Of a DNA stretch of 64,000 nucleotides, positions 38,287 to 46,828 are shown piece by piece (the first letter of the stretch is position 1; each line of letters starts with the position of its first letter). Position numbers and translations under genes: made by a program. The DNA comes from Sporocytophaga myxococcoides DSM 11118 (lineage in GTDB: Bacteria; Bacteroidota; Bacteroidia; Cytophagales; Cytophagaceae). The notes beneath the pieces were generated by a model. That model did no database searches and was not told where the DNA came from. It worked only from the letters and a program-made list of their open reading frames with translations. Where the stretch lies: positions 495,259-559,258 of the forward strand of contig NZ_AUFX01000006.1 in NCBI RefSeq assembly GCF_000426725.1, in the 5' to 3' direction.

Positions 38287-39162
38287 TTAATTCCTTAAAT
38301 CTAAGCCCCAGTTAAGCTTATTTCTTAGTGTCTGAAAATAATTATACCCTTCTAACTCAACTATTTTAGCTTTAAATTTCTCCCTTCTTACTGTCAGTTT
38401 GGTTTTAACAGGTACTGATTTTGATCTGGAATCGAGTGAAATAAGGAAATTTTTATTTCTGGCTTCTATTTCAAAAGAAAGAACACTACTATCCGGAACA
38501 ATCATTGGCCTTACATTAAGATTATGAGGACTAACCGGAGAAATGATAAAATTGTTTGTACTTGGCATAACTAAAGGTCCGCCACAACTTAGAGAATAGC
38601 CCGTGGAACCTGTTGGAGTTGAAATAATTAATCCGTCCGCCCAATAAGAATTTAAATATTCTCCATTTATATAAGTATGCACTACTATCATAGATGAGAT
38701 ATCTCTCTTCAAAATAGCGAATTCATTCAATGCAAAATTAACACCATTAAATAAATCAAGATCAGAATCCAAATGAATCAAAGTTCTTTCTTCGAATTTA
38801 TAGGTATGTTTATAAATTGAATCAATAGCCTGTAAGATTTTTTCGCGAGGAGTTGTTGCTAAAAATCCTAAACGCCCTGTGTTGATTCCAAGAAGTGGTA
38901 TTTGTTGAGGTCCGGCAAATGAGACAGATTCTAAAAAGGTTCCATCTCCACCAATACTAAATAAAAAATCTGTATCTTCTAACTCCTCATGGTGACTGTA
39001 AATATTAGCATTATTATATTTAATCCCTACCTTATCGAGAAAAACAGAGAAATTCTTATAAACCAGGATTTCTGACTCCCTTGATTTAAGGTTATCAAAC
39101 ATTTCCTGGATAAATGGGATAGCGTCATTATTAAAGGTTCTGCCGTGTATTGCAATTTTCAT
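38287..39162 (-). CDS. nadK: NAD kinase
   Basis: Phosphorylates NAD to NADP. The diagnostic motifs are SIGGDGTFLESVSFA (GGDGT, near residue 74), GINTGRLGFLA, and the glycine-rich STPTGSTGYSLSCGGPLV near residue 175 with preceding NEFAI. The length of 291 aa is normal. It lies one base after the CBS-domain gene, a linkage common in Bacteroidota that suggests the CBS protein has some nucleotide-sensing role, though this is inference. Confidence 0.97.
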   Translation of the reverse strand: MKIAIHGRTFNNDAIPFIQEMFDNLKSRESEILVYKNFSVFLDKVGIKYNNANIYSHHEELEDTDFLFSIGGDGTFLESVSFAGPQQIPLLGINTGRLGFLATTPREKILQAIDSIYKHTYKFEERTLIHLDSDLDLFNGVNFALNEFAILKRDISSMIVVHTYINGEYLNSYWADGLIISTPTGSTGYSLSCGGPLVMPSTNNFIISPVSPHNLNVRPMIVPDSSVLSFEIEARNKNFLISLDSRSKSVPVKTKLTVRREKFKAKIVELEGYNYFQTLRNKLNWGLDLRN

Positions 39163-39163
39163 T

Positions 39164-39829
39164 CTAAATATTCAGATACTTAAACAGTAAATCAAGTCTT
39201 TCTTTATCGTGACTTGTCAGTTCATTTTCCTGAAAATTAGCAATTATTTTATAATCATACCTTTCAAAAGTCGCAATAATTCTTGTAAGGTCTGTTCTAT
39301 TTAATTTGAGAGTAAGTTTTATTTTATTCGGATCAAGTTCATCATTAGAAACAAATGAACTTAAAACTTTGGCATCATTTGCCTCTACCAACCTGCTTAT
39401 CTGAGACAATGAATAGTCTTTATCCTGCATAGATAGTACAATAATCCCACCTGGCCCTTGAGTTGCAAACATTTGAGCCATAGCAAATGATGTTTCATTT
39501 ACTGAAATAACGCCTACAAATTTTGAATCATCATTCACTACGGGTACGATCTGCAACTTATTTTTAGATGCCAACTTTATTACATCATAAAAATGAGAAG
39601 AAGGTTTTACTACCAGCTCTTTATTAACTAACCTTATGTTTGAAATTGGTACGGTGAAGTCATCTTTTTCATACAAAGCTTGTTCTTCAAGAAATCCTAA
39701 AAAATTATTATTCTCAACAACAGGCAATTGGGTTAACCTGAACTCTTCCATCCATTTCTTTGCTTTCTCTGCTGAATCAGAAACCTTCAATGGAGGAATC
39801 ATCTGGTTTATTAGTTCTTCGGCAATCAT
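39164..39829 (-). CDS. CBS-pair domain protein
   Basis: Two CBS motifs make up most of the 221 residues: the first around 1-60 (IPPLKVSDSAEKAKKWMEEF, then LPVVENNNFLGFLEE) and the second around 70-125 (VVKPSSHFYDVIKLASKN, then QIVPVVNDDSKFVGVIS). The C-terminal 90 residues (GIIVLSMQDKDYSLSQISRLVE and on) look like an ACT-type regulatory fold. CBS pairs bind adenosyl compounds such as AMP or ATP, so it may sense energy state. It overlaps the hydrolase gene by 4 bases and is followed by nadK after one base. Confidence 0.88.
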   Translation of the reverse strand: MIAEELINQMIPPLKVSDSAEKAKKWMEEFRLTQLPVVENNNFLGFLEEQALYEKDDFTVPISNIRLVNKELVVKPSSHFYDVIKLASKNKLQIVPVVNDDSKFVGVISVNETSFAMAQMFATQGPGGIIVLSMQDKDYSLSQISRLVEANDAKVLSSFVSNDELDPNKIKLTLKLNRTDLTRIIATFERYDYKIIANFQENELTSHDKERLDLLFKYLNI

Positions 39830-40584
39830 ACAGTAGACTCCAGGAATTTGTGAACAAAAGCATTAAACTTCTCAGGATTTTCCATCATTGGAGCATGTCC
39901 GCACTTGTCGATAAATCTTAATTCCGAATTTTTTATTAATCGATTAAACTCATGAGCGACAAATGGTGGTGTTATCGTATCATTAAGTCCCCAGATTAAC
40001 AAAGTTGGAATTTTAATATTTGGAACGTCTTTGGCCATATTGTGCCTTTGGGCAGATTTTGCAAGGGCAACAATATTCATACACTTAGGTATACTTTTCG
40101 TAATGTCAAAAACTTCTTTTATAAGCTCTTCAGTTGCAGTGGCAGGATTGTAAAATGTATAACCTACTCTTTCTTTCACATATTCATAACTTCCCCTTTT
40201 AGGATATGACCCTCCCATTCCATTTTCAAACAACCCTGAACTTCCAGTCAAAACCAACCGCTTGACTTTTGATGAATTTTTCAAAGTATAATCAAGTCCT
40301 ACATGTCCGCCAAGTGAATTACCAAGCAAAGTTAAATCACTTAACTGTTTGAAGTTGACAAACTTCTCTATAAAAGCCACCAAACCTTCTACACTTGCTG
40401 ACCTAACAGGCATTTCATAAATAGGCATTAAAGGAATTATGACTCTGTAGTTAGAAGTAAACTCTTTAACTACTCCCTCCCAATTGCTTAGTGCCCCAAA
40501 AAGCCCATGTAGCAGTAAAAGAACTTCGCCTTTACCTTCATCAATATATTTGAATTCTTTTTCTTGCTTAACTGTAAAAGTCAT
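39826..40584 (-). CDS. Alpha/beta hydrolase
   Basis: A 252-residue cytoplasmic alpha/beta-fold hydrolase. The oxyanion motif is LLLLHGLFGALSNW, the nucleophile elbow LLGNSLGGHVGLDY (Ser near residue 90), and the catalytic His lies in DKCGHAPMMENPEKF near the end, with LIWGLNDTITPP providing the acid. Substrate unknown; esterase or C-C hydrolase are typical. It overlaps the CBS gene by 4 bases and follows the amidotransferase gene by 52 bases, so it probably belongs to the same transcript. Confidence 0.9.
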   Translation of the reverse strand: MTFTVKQEKEFKYIDEGKGEVLLLLHGLFGALSNWEGVVKEFTSNYRVIIPLMPIYEMPVRSASVEGLVAFIEKFVNFKQLSDLTLLGNSLGGHVGLDYTLKNSSKVKRLVLTGSSGLFENGMGGSYPKRGSYEYVKERVGYTFYNPATATEELIKEVFDITKSIPKCMNIVALAKSAQRHNMAKDVPNIKIPTLLIWGLNDTITPPFVAHEFNRLIKNSELRFIDKCGHAPMMENPEKFNAFVHKFLESTV

Positions 40585-40636
40585 GATGTGAAGATGTAAT
40601 TTTATTAACGTGCAAATTAAAACAAAGTTTGAAATA

Positions 40637-41209
40637 TTACTTTATAGTAAAGGATAAACTAAGCCAGTTTTGTATAAGTTTTTCACCATTTTCGGATAAA
40701 ACTGCCTCCGGATGAAACTGAAACCCATAAATTGGCTGAGTAATATGCCTTATTGCCATAATCTCATTATTATTTGATTCAGCCAGAACTTTAAGCACTG
40801 GTGGCAATTTTCCCAGAATTAAAGAATGGTATCGAACAATATTAAAATCCTCATTAATATTTTCAAATACCGGATCCTTATACACTACTTCTAATAATGA
40901 AATCTTGCCATGCATAGGCTTGTCCATTTTAACAATTTCAGAACCAAAAAAGTATCCGATTGCCTGATGACCAAGGCATATACCTAATATTGGCTTAAGC
41001 CTCCAAAATTTTTCAATAATTGAAAGAAGTAGTTGTTGGTCTTTAGGATTTCCTGGACCTGGAGATAAGACAATTCCCGAGAAAGAATTCAAAGCTTCAA
41101 GATCTTCAATTTCATCGATTCGCATGCATGTACATACCACTCCCAGCTTTTGAAAAAGATGAAGAAGATTATATGTATATGAATCTAAATTATCAATCAG
41201 TACTATCAA
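40637..41209 (-). CDS. Glutamine amidotransferase subunit of anthranilate or aminodeoxychorismate synthase
   Basis: Class I glutaminase that supplies ammonia to a chorismate-using synthase (TrpE or PabB). The catalytic Cys is in LGICLGHQAIGYFFG (near residue 79), and the His-Glu pair in GFQFHPEAVLSENG. The start MIVLIDNLDSYTYNLLHLF and LSPGPGNP are family hallmarks. It is 190 aa. No trpE/pabB or other trp gene is nearby, which favours the PabA role for folate, but TrpG/PabA often serve both pathways. It overlaps cvpA by 4 bases. Confidence 0.93.
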   Translation of the reverse strand: MIVLIDNLDSYTYNLLHLFQKLGVVCTCMRIDEIEDLEALNSFSGIVLSPGPGNPKDQQLLLSIIEKFWRLKPILGICLGHQAIGYFFGSEIVKMDKPMHGKISLLEVVYKDPVFENINEDFNIVRYHSLILGKLPPVLKVLAESNNNEIMAIRHITQPIYGFQFHPEAVLSENGEKLIQNWLSLSFTIK

Positions 41210-41736
41210 GCCTTTTGGTTTTCAAGTATCTTCTTTAATGCTGGAAAAATATCCTGAAATGGTATTATATAGCTGACAACGTGGATTGTATTTGGCGCAA
41301 AAGAAGCAAGCACAGGATAAGCAAATGATTTTTGCCCATATTTAGAAATAAACTCCAGCTTGGCGGCACTTGTCAACCAAATAAACAAACTAATTATGAA
41401 AGCAGTTTTTAGAACTCCTACAAATGCTCCGGCAGCGCTGTCAAATGTGCCAAGAAGTGTATAATCAAGTATTGATTTTAAGAATTTACCAAAAAAGTAT
41501 ATTCCGACAAAAACCAACAAAAAGATTATCGTAAATGTAACATAAGGCAGCATTTGGGGGAAATCTTTCATATATGGTTGCATCCAATTCATTCCTTCTT
41601 TGAGAAGCTTAAATGCAGACAACACTGCAATTATGAATGCCAGAAAGGTAACTATTTCCAATAACAGTCCCTTTTTATATCCCGCATATCCCCCAAGTGC
41701 AAGAATCAGAATAACTATTATATCAAAGATTTCCAC
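41206..41736 (-). CDS. CvpA family membrane protein
   Basis: A 176-residue inner-membrane protein with four hydrophobic segments. The family start is clear: IFDIIVILILALGGYAGYKKGLLLEIVTF, given here in pieces as FDIIVILILALGGYAGYKKG, and the later GTFDSAAGAFVGVLKTAFI. CvpA proteins are linked to colicin V production and envelope stress in enterobacteria; the molecular role is uncertain. It lies 8 bases after yqeY and overlaps the amidotransferase gene. Confidence 0.9.
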   Translation of the reverse strand: MEIFDIIVILILALGGYAGYKKGLLLEIVTFLAFIIAVLSAFKLLKEGMNWMQPYMKDFPQMLPYVTFTIIFLLVFVGIYFFGKFLKSILDYTLLGTFDSAAGAFVGVLKTAFIISLFIWLTSAAKLEFISKYGQKSFAYPVLASFAPNTIHVVSYIIPFQDIFPALKKILENQKA

Positions 41737-41744
41737 TTTATTTC

Positions 41745-42197
41745 TTATTGACTCAACAATGATTTAACTAATGCTGAAACAACTTTATTATCTGCTGTTC
41801 CTGCAAATGCCTTAGTTGCAGCGCCCATAACTTTTCCCATGTCTCCAGGACCTTTGGCTCCAACTTCAGCAATTATTTCCTTCAGTTTTGCAGCTATTTC
41901 ATCTTCAGAAAGCTGCTTCGGCAAATATTTCTCGATTACTGCTAATTCATCAAGCTCAATTTTTTCCAAGTCCGCCCTTCCCTGTCCGGCATAAACTTCA
42001 GCTGATTCTTTTCTTTGTTTTGCCGCCTTTGTTAAAAGCTTAATTTCTGCATCTGTAGAAACCTCTCCCTGAGCGCCTTTATCAGTCTCTGCCAATAAAA
42101 TAAGAGATTTTATACTTCTTAATGCACGCAATTCATCTTTGTTTTTTGCTAGCATTGCCGATTTTATATCAGCATCGATTTTTTCTTTTAAACTCAT
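41745..42197 (-). CDS. GatB/YqeY domain protein
   Basis: A 150-residue cytoplasmic protein with the tRNA-binding tail domain shared with GatB: LKEKIDADIKSAMLAKNKDE at the start, LRALRSIKSLI, IEKYLPKQLSEDEI, and GDMGKVMGAATKAFAG at the end. Stand-alone YqeY is common but its role is not settled. First gene of the leftward run yqeY-cvpA-amidotransferase, divergent from pdxJ; a TATTTTTG element lies about 40 bases upstream. Confidence 0.92.
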   Translation of the reverse strand: MSLKEKIDADIKSAMLAKNKDELRALRSIKSLILLAETDKGAQGEVSTDAEIKLLTKAAKQRKESAEVYAGQGRADLEKIELDELAVIEKYLPKQLSEDEIAAKLKEIIAEVGAKGPGDMGKVMGAATKAFAGTADNKVVSALVKSLLSQ

Positions 42198-42235
42198 CTT
42201 TTGAAATTTAATAGAATATTGAATTTATTTGTCGT

Positions 42236-42243
42236 CAAAAATA
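42236..42243 (-). promoter_or_regulatory. Candidate -7 element for yqeY
   Basis: On the minus strand 42243-42236 reads TATTTTTG, a full TAnnTTTG match, about 40 bases before the yqeY start. No TTG is found at the usual distance upstream, so support is limited. Confidence 0.3.
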
Positions 42244-42274
42244 GTCAAATTATTTTTCAGAAAAAGAAAAAACA

Positions 42275-42988
42275 ATGACCCGCTTAAGTGTAAATGTAAA
42301 TAAAATAGCCACATTGAGAAATTCCAGAGGGGGCAATAATCCCGATTTGATCCAAGTTGCATTGGATTGCGAACGATTTGGAGCTCAAGGAATAACAGTT
42401 CACCCGCGACCAGACGAGAGACATATCAAATATGCGGATGTTTATGCTTTAAAGGAAGTGATTAAAACTGAATTTAATATTGAAGGGAATCCTGAAGGAA
42501 AATTTATTGATCTTGTAAAAGAAATCAAACCACATCAAGTAACTCTTGTACCTGATCCTCCGGGAGCTATTACAAGCAATGCTGGCTGGAATACAATAAA
42601 ATATAAAGATTTTTTAAAAGATGTTATCCGGGGTTTTAAAGAATGTGGGATTAGAGTAAGTCTATTCGTAGATCCTGTAGAACAAATGGTTGAAGGAGCT
42701 GCAGAAGCTGGTGCTGACAGAGTGGAACTTTATACCGAACCTTATGCAAAAAATTTTTCAAAGGATAAGGTAAAAGCTATTTCCGAATATATAGTTGCTG
42801 CCCAGAAAGCTGCTTCTCTTGGATTAGGACTTAATGCAGGACATGATCTTGATCTTAAAAATCTAAAATACCTTAAAGACAATATCTCTAATCTTGATGA
42901 AGTATCTATAGGGCATGCACTCATATGCGATGCTCTTTATTTTGGACTAGAGAATACAATCCAAATGTATCTTAAAGAATTAAACTAA
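42275..42988 (+). CDS. pdxJ: Pyridoxine 5'-phosphate synthase
   Basis: Condenses 1-deoxyxylulose-5-phosphate with the PdxA product to form pyridoxine phosphate. The TIM-barrel enzyme shows [30 protein letters not shown] (with the catalytic His), [16 protein letters not shown], and the C-terminal [12 protein letters not shown] and [13 protein letters not shown]. The 237-aa length is right. It starts a plus-strand pair with the next hydrolase, 3 bases downstream. Confidence 0.97.
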   Translation: MTRLSVNVNKIATLRNSRGGNNPDLIQVALDCERFGAQGITVHPRPDERHIKYADVYALKEVIKTEFNIEGNPEGKFIDLVKEIKPHQVTLVPDPPGAITSNAGWNTIKYKDFLKDVIRGFKECGIRVSLFVDPVEQMVEGAAEAGADRVELYTEPYAKNFSKDKVKAISEYIVAAQKAASLGLGLNAGHDLDLKNLKYLKDNISNLDEVSIGHALICDALYFGLENTIQMYLKELN

Positions 42989-42991
42989 AGG

Positions 42992-43756
42992 ATGAAATTA
43001 TATTATAAAGAACTAGGATCAGGGGAACCTTTAATTCTGTTACATGGATTATTTGGATCTTCTGACAATTTATATTCTGTTGCCAAAGAGTTGGCTAAAA
43101 AGTATCAAGTATTCGTTATAGATGAACGAAACCATGGCAATTCGCCTTGGAGTGATATAATGAATTACGATGTGATTGCAGATGACATTAAAGAATTTAT
43201 GGAAGATCATTCCATAAAGAATGCTTTGATAGTGGGCCATTCAATGGGTGGAAAAGCGAGTATGAAATTAGCTCAGAAATATCCGCAATTGGTTAGAAAA
43301 TTAGTCGTTTCTGATATTGCACCAAGATATTATGCGCCACACCACCAGACCATATTAGCAGGGCTGAATAGCGTTAACCTTGAAACACTTGAAAGCAGAA
43401 CAGATGCTGATACTCAATTGTCGGCTCATATTAAAGATCTACCTACCAGACAATTTCTGTTAAAGAATCTGGGCAGAGATGAAAATGGACAATTCAAATG
43501 GAAAATAAACCTGAGTGTAATCACAAAACAAATTGAATTTGTAGGTGCTGGAATTAATGATTCAGAAGTAATCAACACACCCACTCTATTTGTTAGAGGT
43601 GGCAAAAGTGATTATATAAAACTCTCTGATGAACCAATTATTAAAAAGATATTCCCAAACTCTACGTTAAAAACAATTGAAGGCGCAAGCCACTGGATTC
43701 ATGCTGAAAAACCAGTCGAATTTATCAATCTGATTTTTGAGTTTGATTCAGAATAA
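42992..43756 (+). CDS. Alpha/beta hydrolase, YbfF-like esterase
   Basis: A 254-residue alpha/beta hydrolase of the YbfF/ABHD11 type. LILLHGLFGSSDNLYSVAK is the oxyanion segment, VIDERNHGNSPWS is typical of the group, the nucleophile is in VGHSMGGKASMKLA (Ser near residue 92), and the His in GASHWIHAEKP. Acyl-ester substrates are expected but the natural one is unknown. It follows pdxJ by 3 bases; its end overlaps the DUF2905 gene tail-to-tail by 9 bases. Confidence 0.92.
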   Translation: MKLYYKELGSGEPLILLHGLFGSSDNLYSVAKELAKKYQVFVIDERNHGNSPWSDIMNYDVIADDIKEFMEDHSIKNALIVGHSMGGKASMKLAQKYPQLVRKLVVSDIAPRYYAPHHQTILAGLNSVNLETLESRTDADTQLSAHIKDLPTRQFLLKNLGRDENGQFKWKINLSVITKQIEFVGAGINDSEVINTPTLFVRGGKSDYIKLSDEPIIKKIFPNSTLKTIEGASHWIHAEKPVEFINLIFEFDSE

Positions 43757-43975
43757 TTTTCTTATAACGAACAAGATTAACGAAATAAGAATACTAAGTA
43801 AAATACTTGTAGCCAAAGGAAAATAGAATGACCAGTTTTTTCCTTTAATCGCAATATCTCCCGGGAGTTTGCCTAATAGGGGTATTTTATCAGAAAACAA
43901 TAGTATCAACCCAATAACGACGAAAATAATACCACCTATAATCAACCCTTTTCCTAAGCCTTGAAATTCACTCAT
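43748..43975 (-). CDS. DUF2905 small membrane protein
   Basis: A 75-residue protein with two transmembrane helices (GKGLIIGGIIFVVIGLILLF and a C-terminal ILLSILISLILFVIRKLF) separated by the conserved loop PLLGKLPGDIAIKGKNWSFYFPL, quoted in two parts as LLGKLPGDI and NWSFYFPL, that defines DUF2905. Function unknown. It lies between two plus-strand genes, divergent from the rsmI-like gene by 37 bases. Confidence 0.9.
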   Translation of the reverse strand: MSEFQGLGKGLIIGGIIFVVIGLILLFSDKIPLLGKLPGDIAIKGKNWSFYFPLATSILLSILISLILFVIRKLF

Positions 43976-44012
43976 ATTTTAGCACTTTAAATGATCAACA
44001 AATATAAATACA

Positions 44013-44741
44013 ATGTCGATTCCCGAATCTGAAACTTCCAAATTATATCTGATTCCCTCAATACTGGCAGAAGGCACTGCCCTTCAGATGATGGCTCCGG
44101 CGATAGCTGAAGTTATTAAAGAAACTGATTATTATTTTGCTGAAAATATTAAAACAGCTAGAAGATATATAAGTGAGCTAAAAACAGGACGAAAAATAGA
44201 AGACCTTATCTTTTATCAACTTGATAAAGATACTTCAAAAGAAGAGGCCATTAAATTATTTGAAACAGTTCCATCAGGAAAAAATATTGGTGTATTATCT
44301 GAAGCTGGCTGTCCTGGCATAGCTGACCCAGGAGCTTTAGCTGTTGCAATTGCACATAAAAAAAAATGGGATATAGTGCCTCTTCCAGGCCCATCTTCCA
44401 TCTTTATGGCATTAATGGCATCAGGTTTCAATGGTCAGTATTTCTGCTTTAAAGGTTATCTTCCAATAGATAAAGATCAAAAAATTAAGGCTTTTAAAGC
44501 CATAGAGAGAGAAGCCTGGGACAAGAGAGCCACACAGATAGTTATCGAAACACCTTACCGCAATAATAAATTTTTAGAAGATATAATTGCGACTGGCAAT
44601 CCTGAAACCCAACTTTGTATAGCTTGTGATATTACAGGACCTCAGCAATTTATTCAGACGAAAAACCTTAATGAATGGAAAAAAAATTTACCAGATCTTA
44701 ACAAAAAGCCCACAGTATTTCTATTTTTTGGAAGAAACTGA
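44013..44741 (+). CDS. SAM-dependent methyltransferase, RsmI/tetrapyrrole methylase family
   Basis: Member of the TP-methylase fold related to RsmI, the 2'-O-methyltransferase of C1402 in 16S rRNA. Motifs: IGVLSEAGCPGIADPGA (SAM loop) near residue 92, then PLPGPSSIFMALMASGF and the later IVIETPYRNNKFLEDI. At 242 aa it is the short form found in many Bacteroidota, whose opening YLIPSILAEGTA differs from canonical RsmI. A second, canonical rsmI elsewhere in the genome would not be surprising, so the substrate is not assured. Confidence 0.85.
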   Translation: MSIPESETSKLYLIPSILAEGTALQMMAPAIAEVIKETDYYFAENIKTARRYISELKTGRKIEDLIFYQLDKDTSKEEAIKLFETVPSGKNIGVLSEAGCPGIADPGALAVAIAHKKKWDIVPLPGPSSIFMALMASGFNGQYFCFKGYLPIDKDQKIKAFKAIEREAWDKRATQIVIETPYRNNKFLEDIIATGNPETQLCIACDITGPQQFIQTKNLNEWKKNLPDLNKKPTVFLFFGRN

Positions 44742-44749
44742 TTAAGTTT

Positions 44750-44779
44750 TTTGTGTTGTTGGATTTTAATTTAACTTTG
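44750..44779 (+). promoter_or_regulatory. Promoter of metK
   Basis: TTTG (44750-44753), 18 bases, then TAACTTTG (44772-44779): full agreement with the Bacteroidota consensus. The transcript would start near 44786, leaving a leader of about 40 bases, too short for a known SAM riboswitch. Confidence 0.65.
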
Positions 44780-44825
44780 ATAATTAGTTATTCTTAAATA
44801 AGATACCTTTAAACCTAAAAAAATA

Positions 44826-46103
44826 ATGTCATACCTATTTACCTCAGAATCCGTGTCGGAAGGTCACCCTGATAAGGTTGCTGATCAGATTTCAGATGCA
44901 ATCCTTGATGCAATTCTTGCACAAGATCCACATTCAAGAGTTGCTTGTGAAACGATGGTTACTACAGGACTAGTTGTAGTTGCCGGTGAAGTTACTACTA
45001 AGGCTACTATTGACACTCAGAATATTATAAGAGATACTATTAAGAAAATCGGGTATACCAAAGCAGAGTACATGTTTGAAGCAGACTCTTGTGGTATACT
45101 TACTGCACTTCACCAACAGTCACCAGATATTGCACAAGGTGTTAATGAAGGAGAAGGCATTGATAAAGATCAGGGAGCTGGTGATCAGGGGATGATGTTT
45201 GGTTACGCAACAACAGAAACTCCTGAATATATGCCTATGGCTTTGGCTTTTTCTCACAGACTGGTAAAAAAGTTAGCTGAGATCAGAAAAAAAGGCAAGA
45301 AAATGACTTACCTGCGTCCAGATGCAAAATCTCAAGTTACAATTGAGTATGGCGACAACGGCAAGCCTAAGAGAGTGCATACTATCGTTATTTCCACTCA
45401 GCACGATGACTTTGGGAAAGATGCAGATATGCTGAAATTGATCAAAAATGACATGGTCAATGAAGTAATCCCTTCTGTGATTCCTAAAAAACTTATTGAC
45501 AGTAAAACAATCTTCCACATCAACCCAACCGGAAAATTCGTAATTGGCGGACCTCACGGAGATTCAGGATTAACAGGAAGAAAAATTATTGTTGATACTT
45601 ATGGAGGAAAAGGTGCACACGGCGGTGGAGCATTCTCTGGAAAAGATCCTTCTAAAGTTGACAGAAGCGCAGCATATGCAGCAAGACACATTGCTAAAAA
45701 CCTTGTTGCTGCGGGAGTTGCAGAAGAAATACTTGTTCAGGTAGCCTATGCAATCGGTGTTTCAAAACCAGTTTCTTTAACTGTAAATACTTACGGAACA
45801 GCGAAAGTAAATATGACCGATGCTCAGATCGCTTCCAAAGTATTGAATGTTTTTGATATGAGACCAAAAGCTATTGTTGAAAGATTAGGCCTTAAAAACC
45901 CTATTTTCTCTGAAACAGCTGCATATGGCCATATGGGAAGAGAACCATTTATAAAAGAAGTAGATCTTTCTTATGTGGAGCTAAAAGATGATGGCAAAAA
46001 GAAAACAGAGATCAAGAAAACTGTAAGTAAAAAAGTTGAATTCTTCACATGGGAAAAACTTGACCATGTAGAAGCTGTAAAGAAAGAATTCAAAATCAAG
46101 TAA
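44826..46103 (+). CDS. metK: S-adenosylmethionine synthetase
   Basis: Makes S-adenosylmethionine from methionine and ATP. The start [19 protein letters not shown] carries the ATP-site His-Pro-Asp-Lys; [31 protein letters not shown] and [19 protein letters not shown] follow, the last being the glycine-rich phosphate loop. The C-terminus has a Lys-rich insertion ([20 protein letters not shown]) that accounts for the 425-aa length, above the E. coli enzyme but usual in Bacteroidota. Single gene with its own promoter and a 15-bp terminator stem. Confidence 0.98.
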   Translation: MSYLFTSESVSEGHPDKVADQISDAILDAILAQDPHSRVACETMVTTGLVVVAGEVTTKATIDTQNIIRDTIKKIGYTKAEYMFEADSCGILTALHQQSPDIAQGVNEGEGIDKDQGAGDQGMMFGYATTETPEYMPMALAFSHRLVKKLAEIRKKGKKMTYLRPDAKSQVTIEYGDNGKPKRVHTIVISTQHDDFGKDADMLKLIKNDMVNEVIPSVIPKKLIDSKTIFHINPTGKFVIGGPHGDSGLTGRKIIVDTYGGKGAHGGGAFSGKDPSKVDRSAAYAARHIAKNLVAAGVAEEILVQVAYAIGVSKPVSLTVNTYGTAKVNMTDAQIASKVLNVFDMRPKAIVERLGLKNPIFSETAAYGHMGREPFIKEVDLSYVELKDDGKKKTEIKKTVSKKVEFFTWEKLDHVEAVKKEFKIK

Positions 46104-46140
46104 AATAAGAAGGGCTCCAATGGGAGCCCTTCTTATTTAA
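46104..46140 (+). terminator. Terminator of metK
   Basis: AATAAGAAGGGCTCC (46104-46118) pairs perfectly over 15 bases with 46123-46137 around AATG. It begins at the metK stop codon. Confidence 0.92.
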
Positions 46141-46154
46141 AGTCATTAATAAAT

Positions 46155-46186
46155 AAAGCCTGTTCTTTTCAGATCAGGCTTTTTAA
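46155..46186. terminator. Terminator between metK and the HU gene
   Basis: AAAGCCTG (46155-46162) pairs with CAGGCTTT (46175-46182); T-rich tails exist on both strands. It sits 9 bases beyond the HU stop and probably ends the HU transcript, as metK has its own. Confidence 0.75.
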
Positions 46187-46190
46187 TTAT

Positions 46191-46463
46191 TTATTTTACT
46201 TTTTTAGCTAGATCAGCACCTGCTTTGAATTTTACAACCTTCTTAGCTTTGATCTGGATAGTTTTACCAGTTTGTGGGTTTCTACCAGTTCTTGCTGCTC
46301 TTTTAGCTACAGAGAAAGTACCAAATCCAATGATGATAACTTTATCTCCTTTTTTCAAAGTTTTAGAAGCTGCACTTAGGAATGCATCAAGTGCTCTTTT
46401 TGAATCAGCTTTAGTTAGTTTTGACTCAGCTGCGATTGCGTCGATTAATTCTGCTTTGTTCAT
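46191..46463 (-). CDS. HU-family DNA-binding protein
   Basis: Nucleoid protein that bends DNA as a dimer. The 90-residue sequence is complete: MNKAELIDAIAAESKLTKAD, then GDKVIIIGFGTFSVAKRAARTGRNPQTGKTIQI, quoted in part as GFGTFSVAKRAARTGRNPQT, the DNA-binding arm with its tip RNPQTG, and a basic end. It is a single gene with a consensus promoter. The intergenic region behind that promoter carries several DnaA-box-like motifs. Confidence 0.97.
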   Translation of the reverse strand: MNKAELIDAIAAESKLTKADSKRALDAFLSAASKTLKKGDKVIIIGFGTFSVAKRAARTGRNPQTGKTIQIKAKKVVKFKAGADLAKKVK

Positions 46464-46828
46464 TTTTTTAAAAATTTAACTTGTGTTTAAAATCTTATGT
46501 CAAAATTATATGAATTCCAGTATTGTACAATAGTTTTACACAAAAATATATCAAAATGTTGATAACTTTTTTCATTTAATAATCAGCATTCATAGGGTAT
46601 ACAGATAATTCAAAACTGAAAACATACGTCGAAACAGGGTTACAGGTTGTGGAAAACTTGAATTGCTTATCAACAAAGGAATCCAGGGAGCAAGTTTTAA
46701 AGGCTCAAGCTATATAATAAACCAATTAACAAATACACATTTAAAACACTCATTCAGAGTATTTTACAAGTAAAAAATAGTATTATTAAATGATTTACAT
46801 GTACCTGAAAATTCGATGAAAACAGATA
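46464..46828. other. 365-base AT-rich intergenic region with HU promoter and DnaA-box-like motifs
   Basis: No open frame of note. It contains the HU promoter (46501-46530) and four 9-mers close to the DnaA box: TTTTACACA at 46534-46542 (+), TGTTGATAA at 46557-46565 (-), TGTGGAAAA at 46648-46656 (-) and TTATCAACA at 46667-46675 (+). The first and third match TTWTNCACA fully, the others with one mismatch. The remainder, up to the end of the next minus gene, shows no clear structure. Confidence 0.55.
46501..46530 (-). promoter_or_regulatory. Promoter of the HU gene
   Basis: On the minus strand TTG (46530-46528), 19 bases, then TAATTTTG (46508-46501), the full -7 consensus. The leader would be about 30 bases. 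Confidence 0.65.

Noticed and set aside
44780..44825. SAM riboswitch before metK
   Set aside because: The leader is only about 40 bases and lacks the multi-stem core of any known SAM riboswitch.
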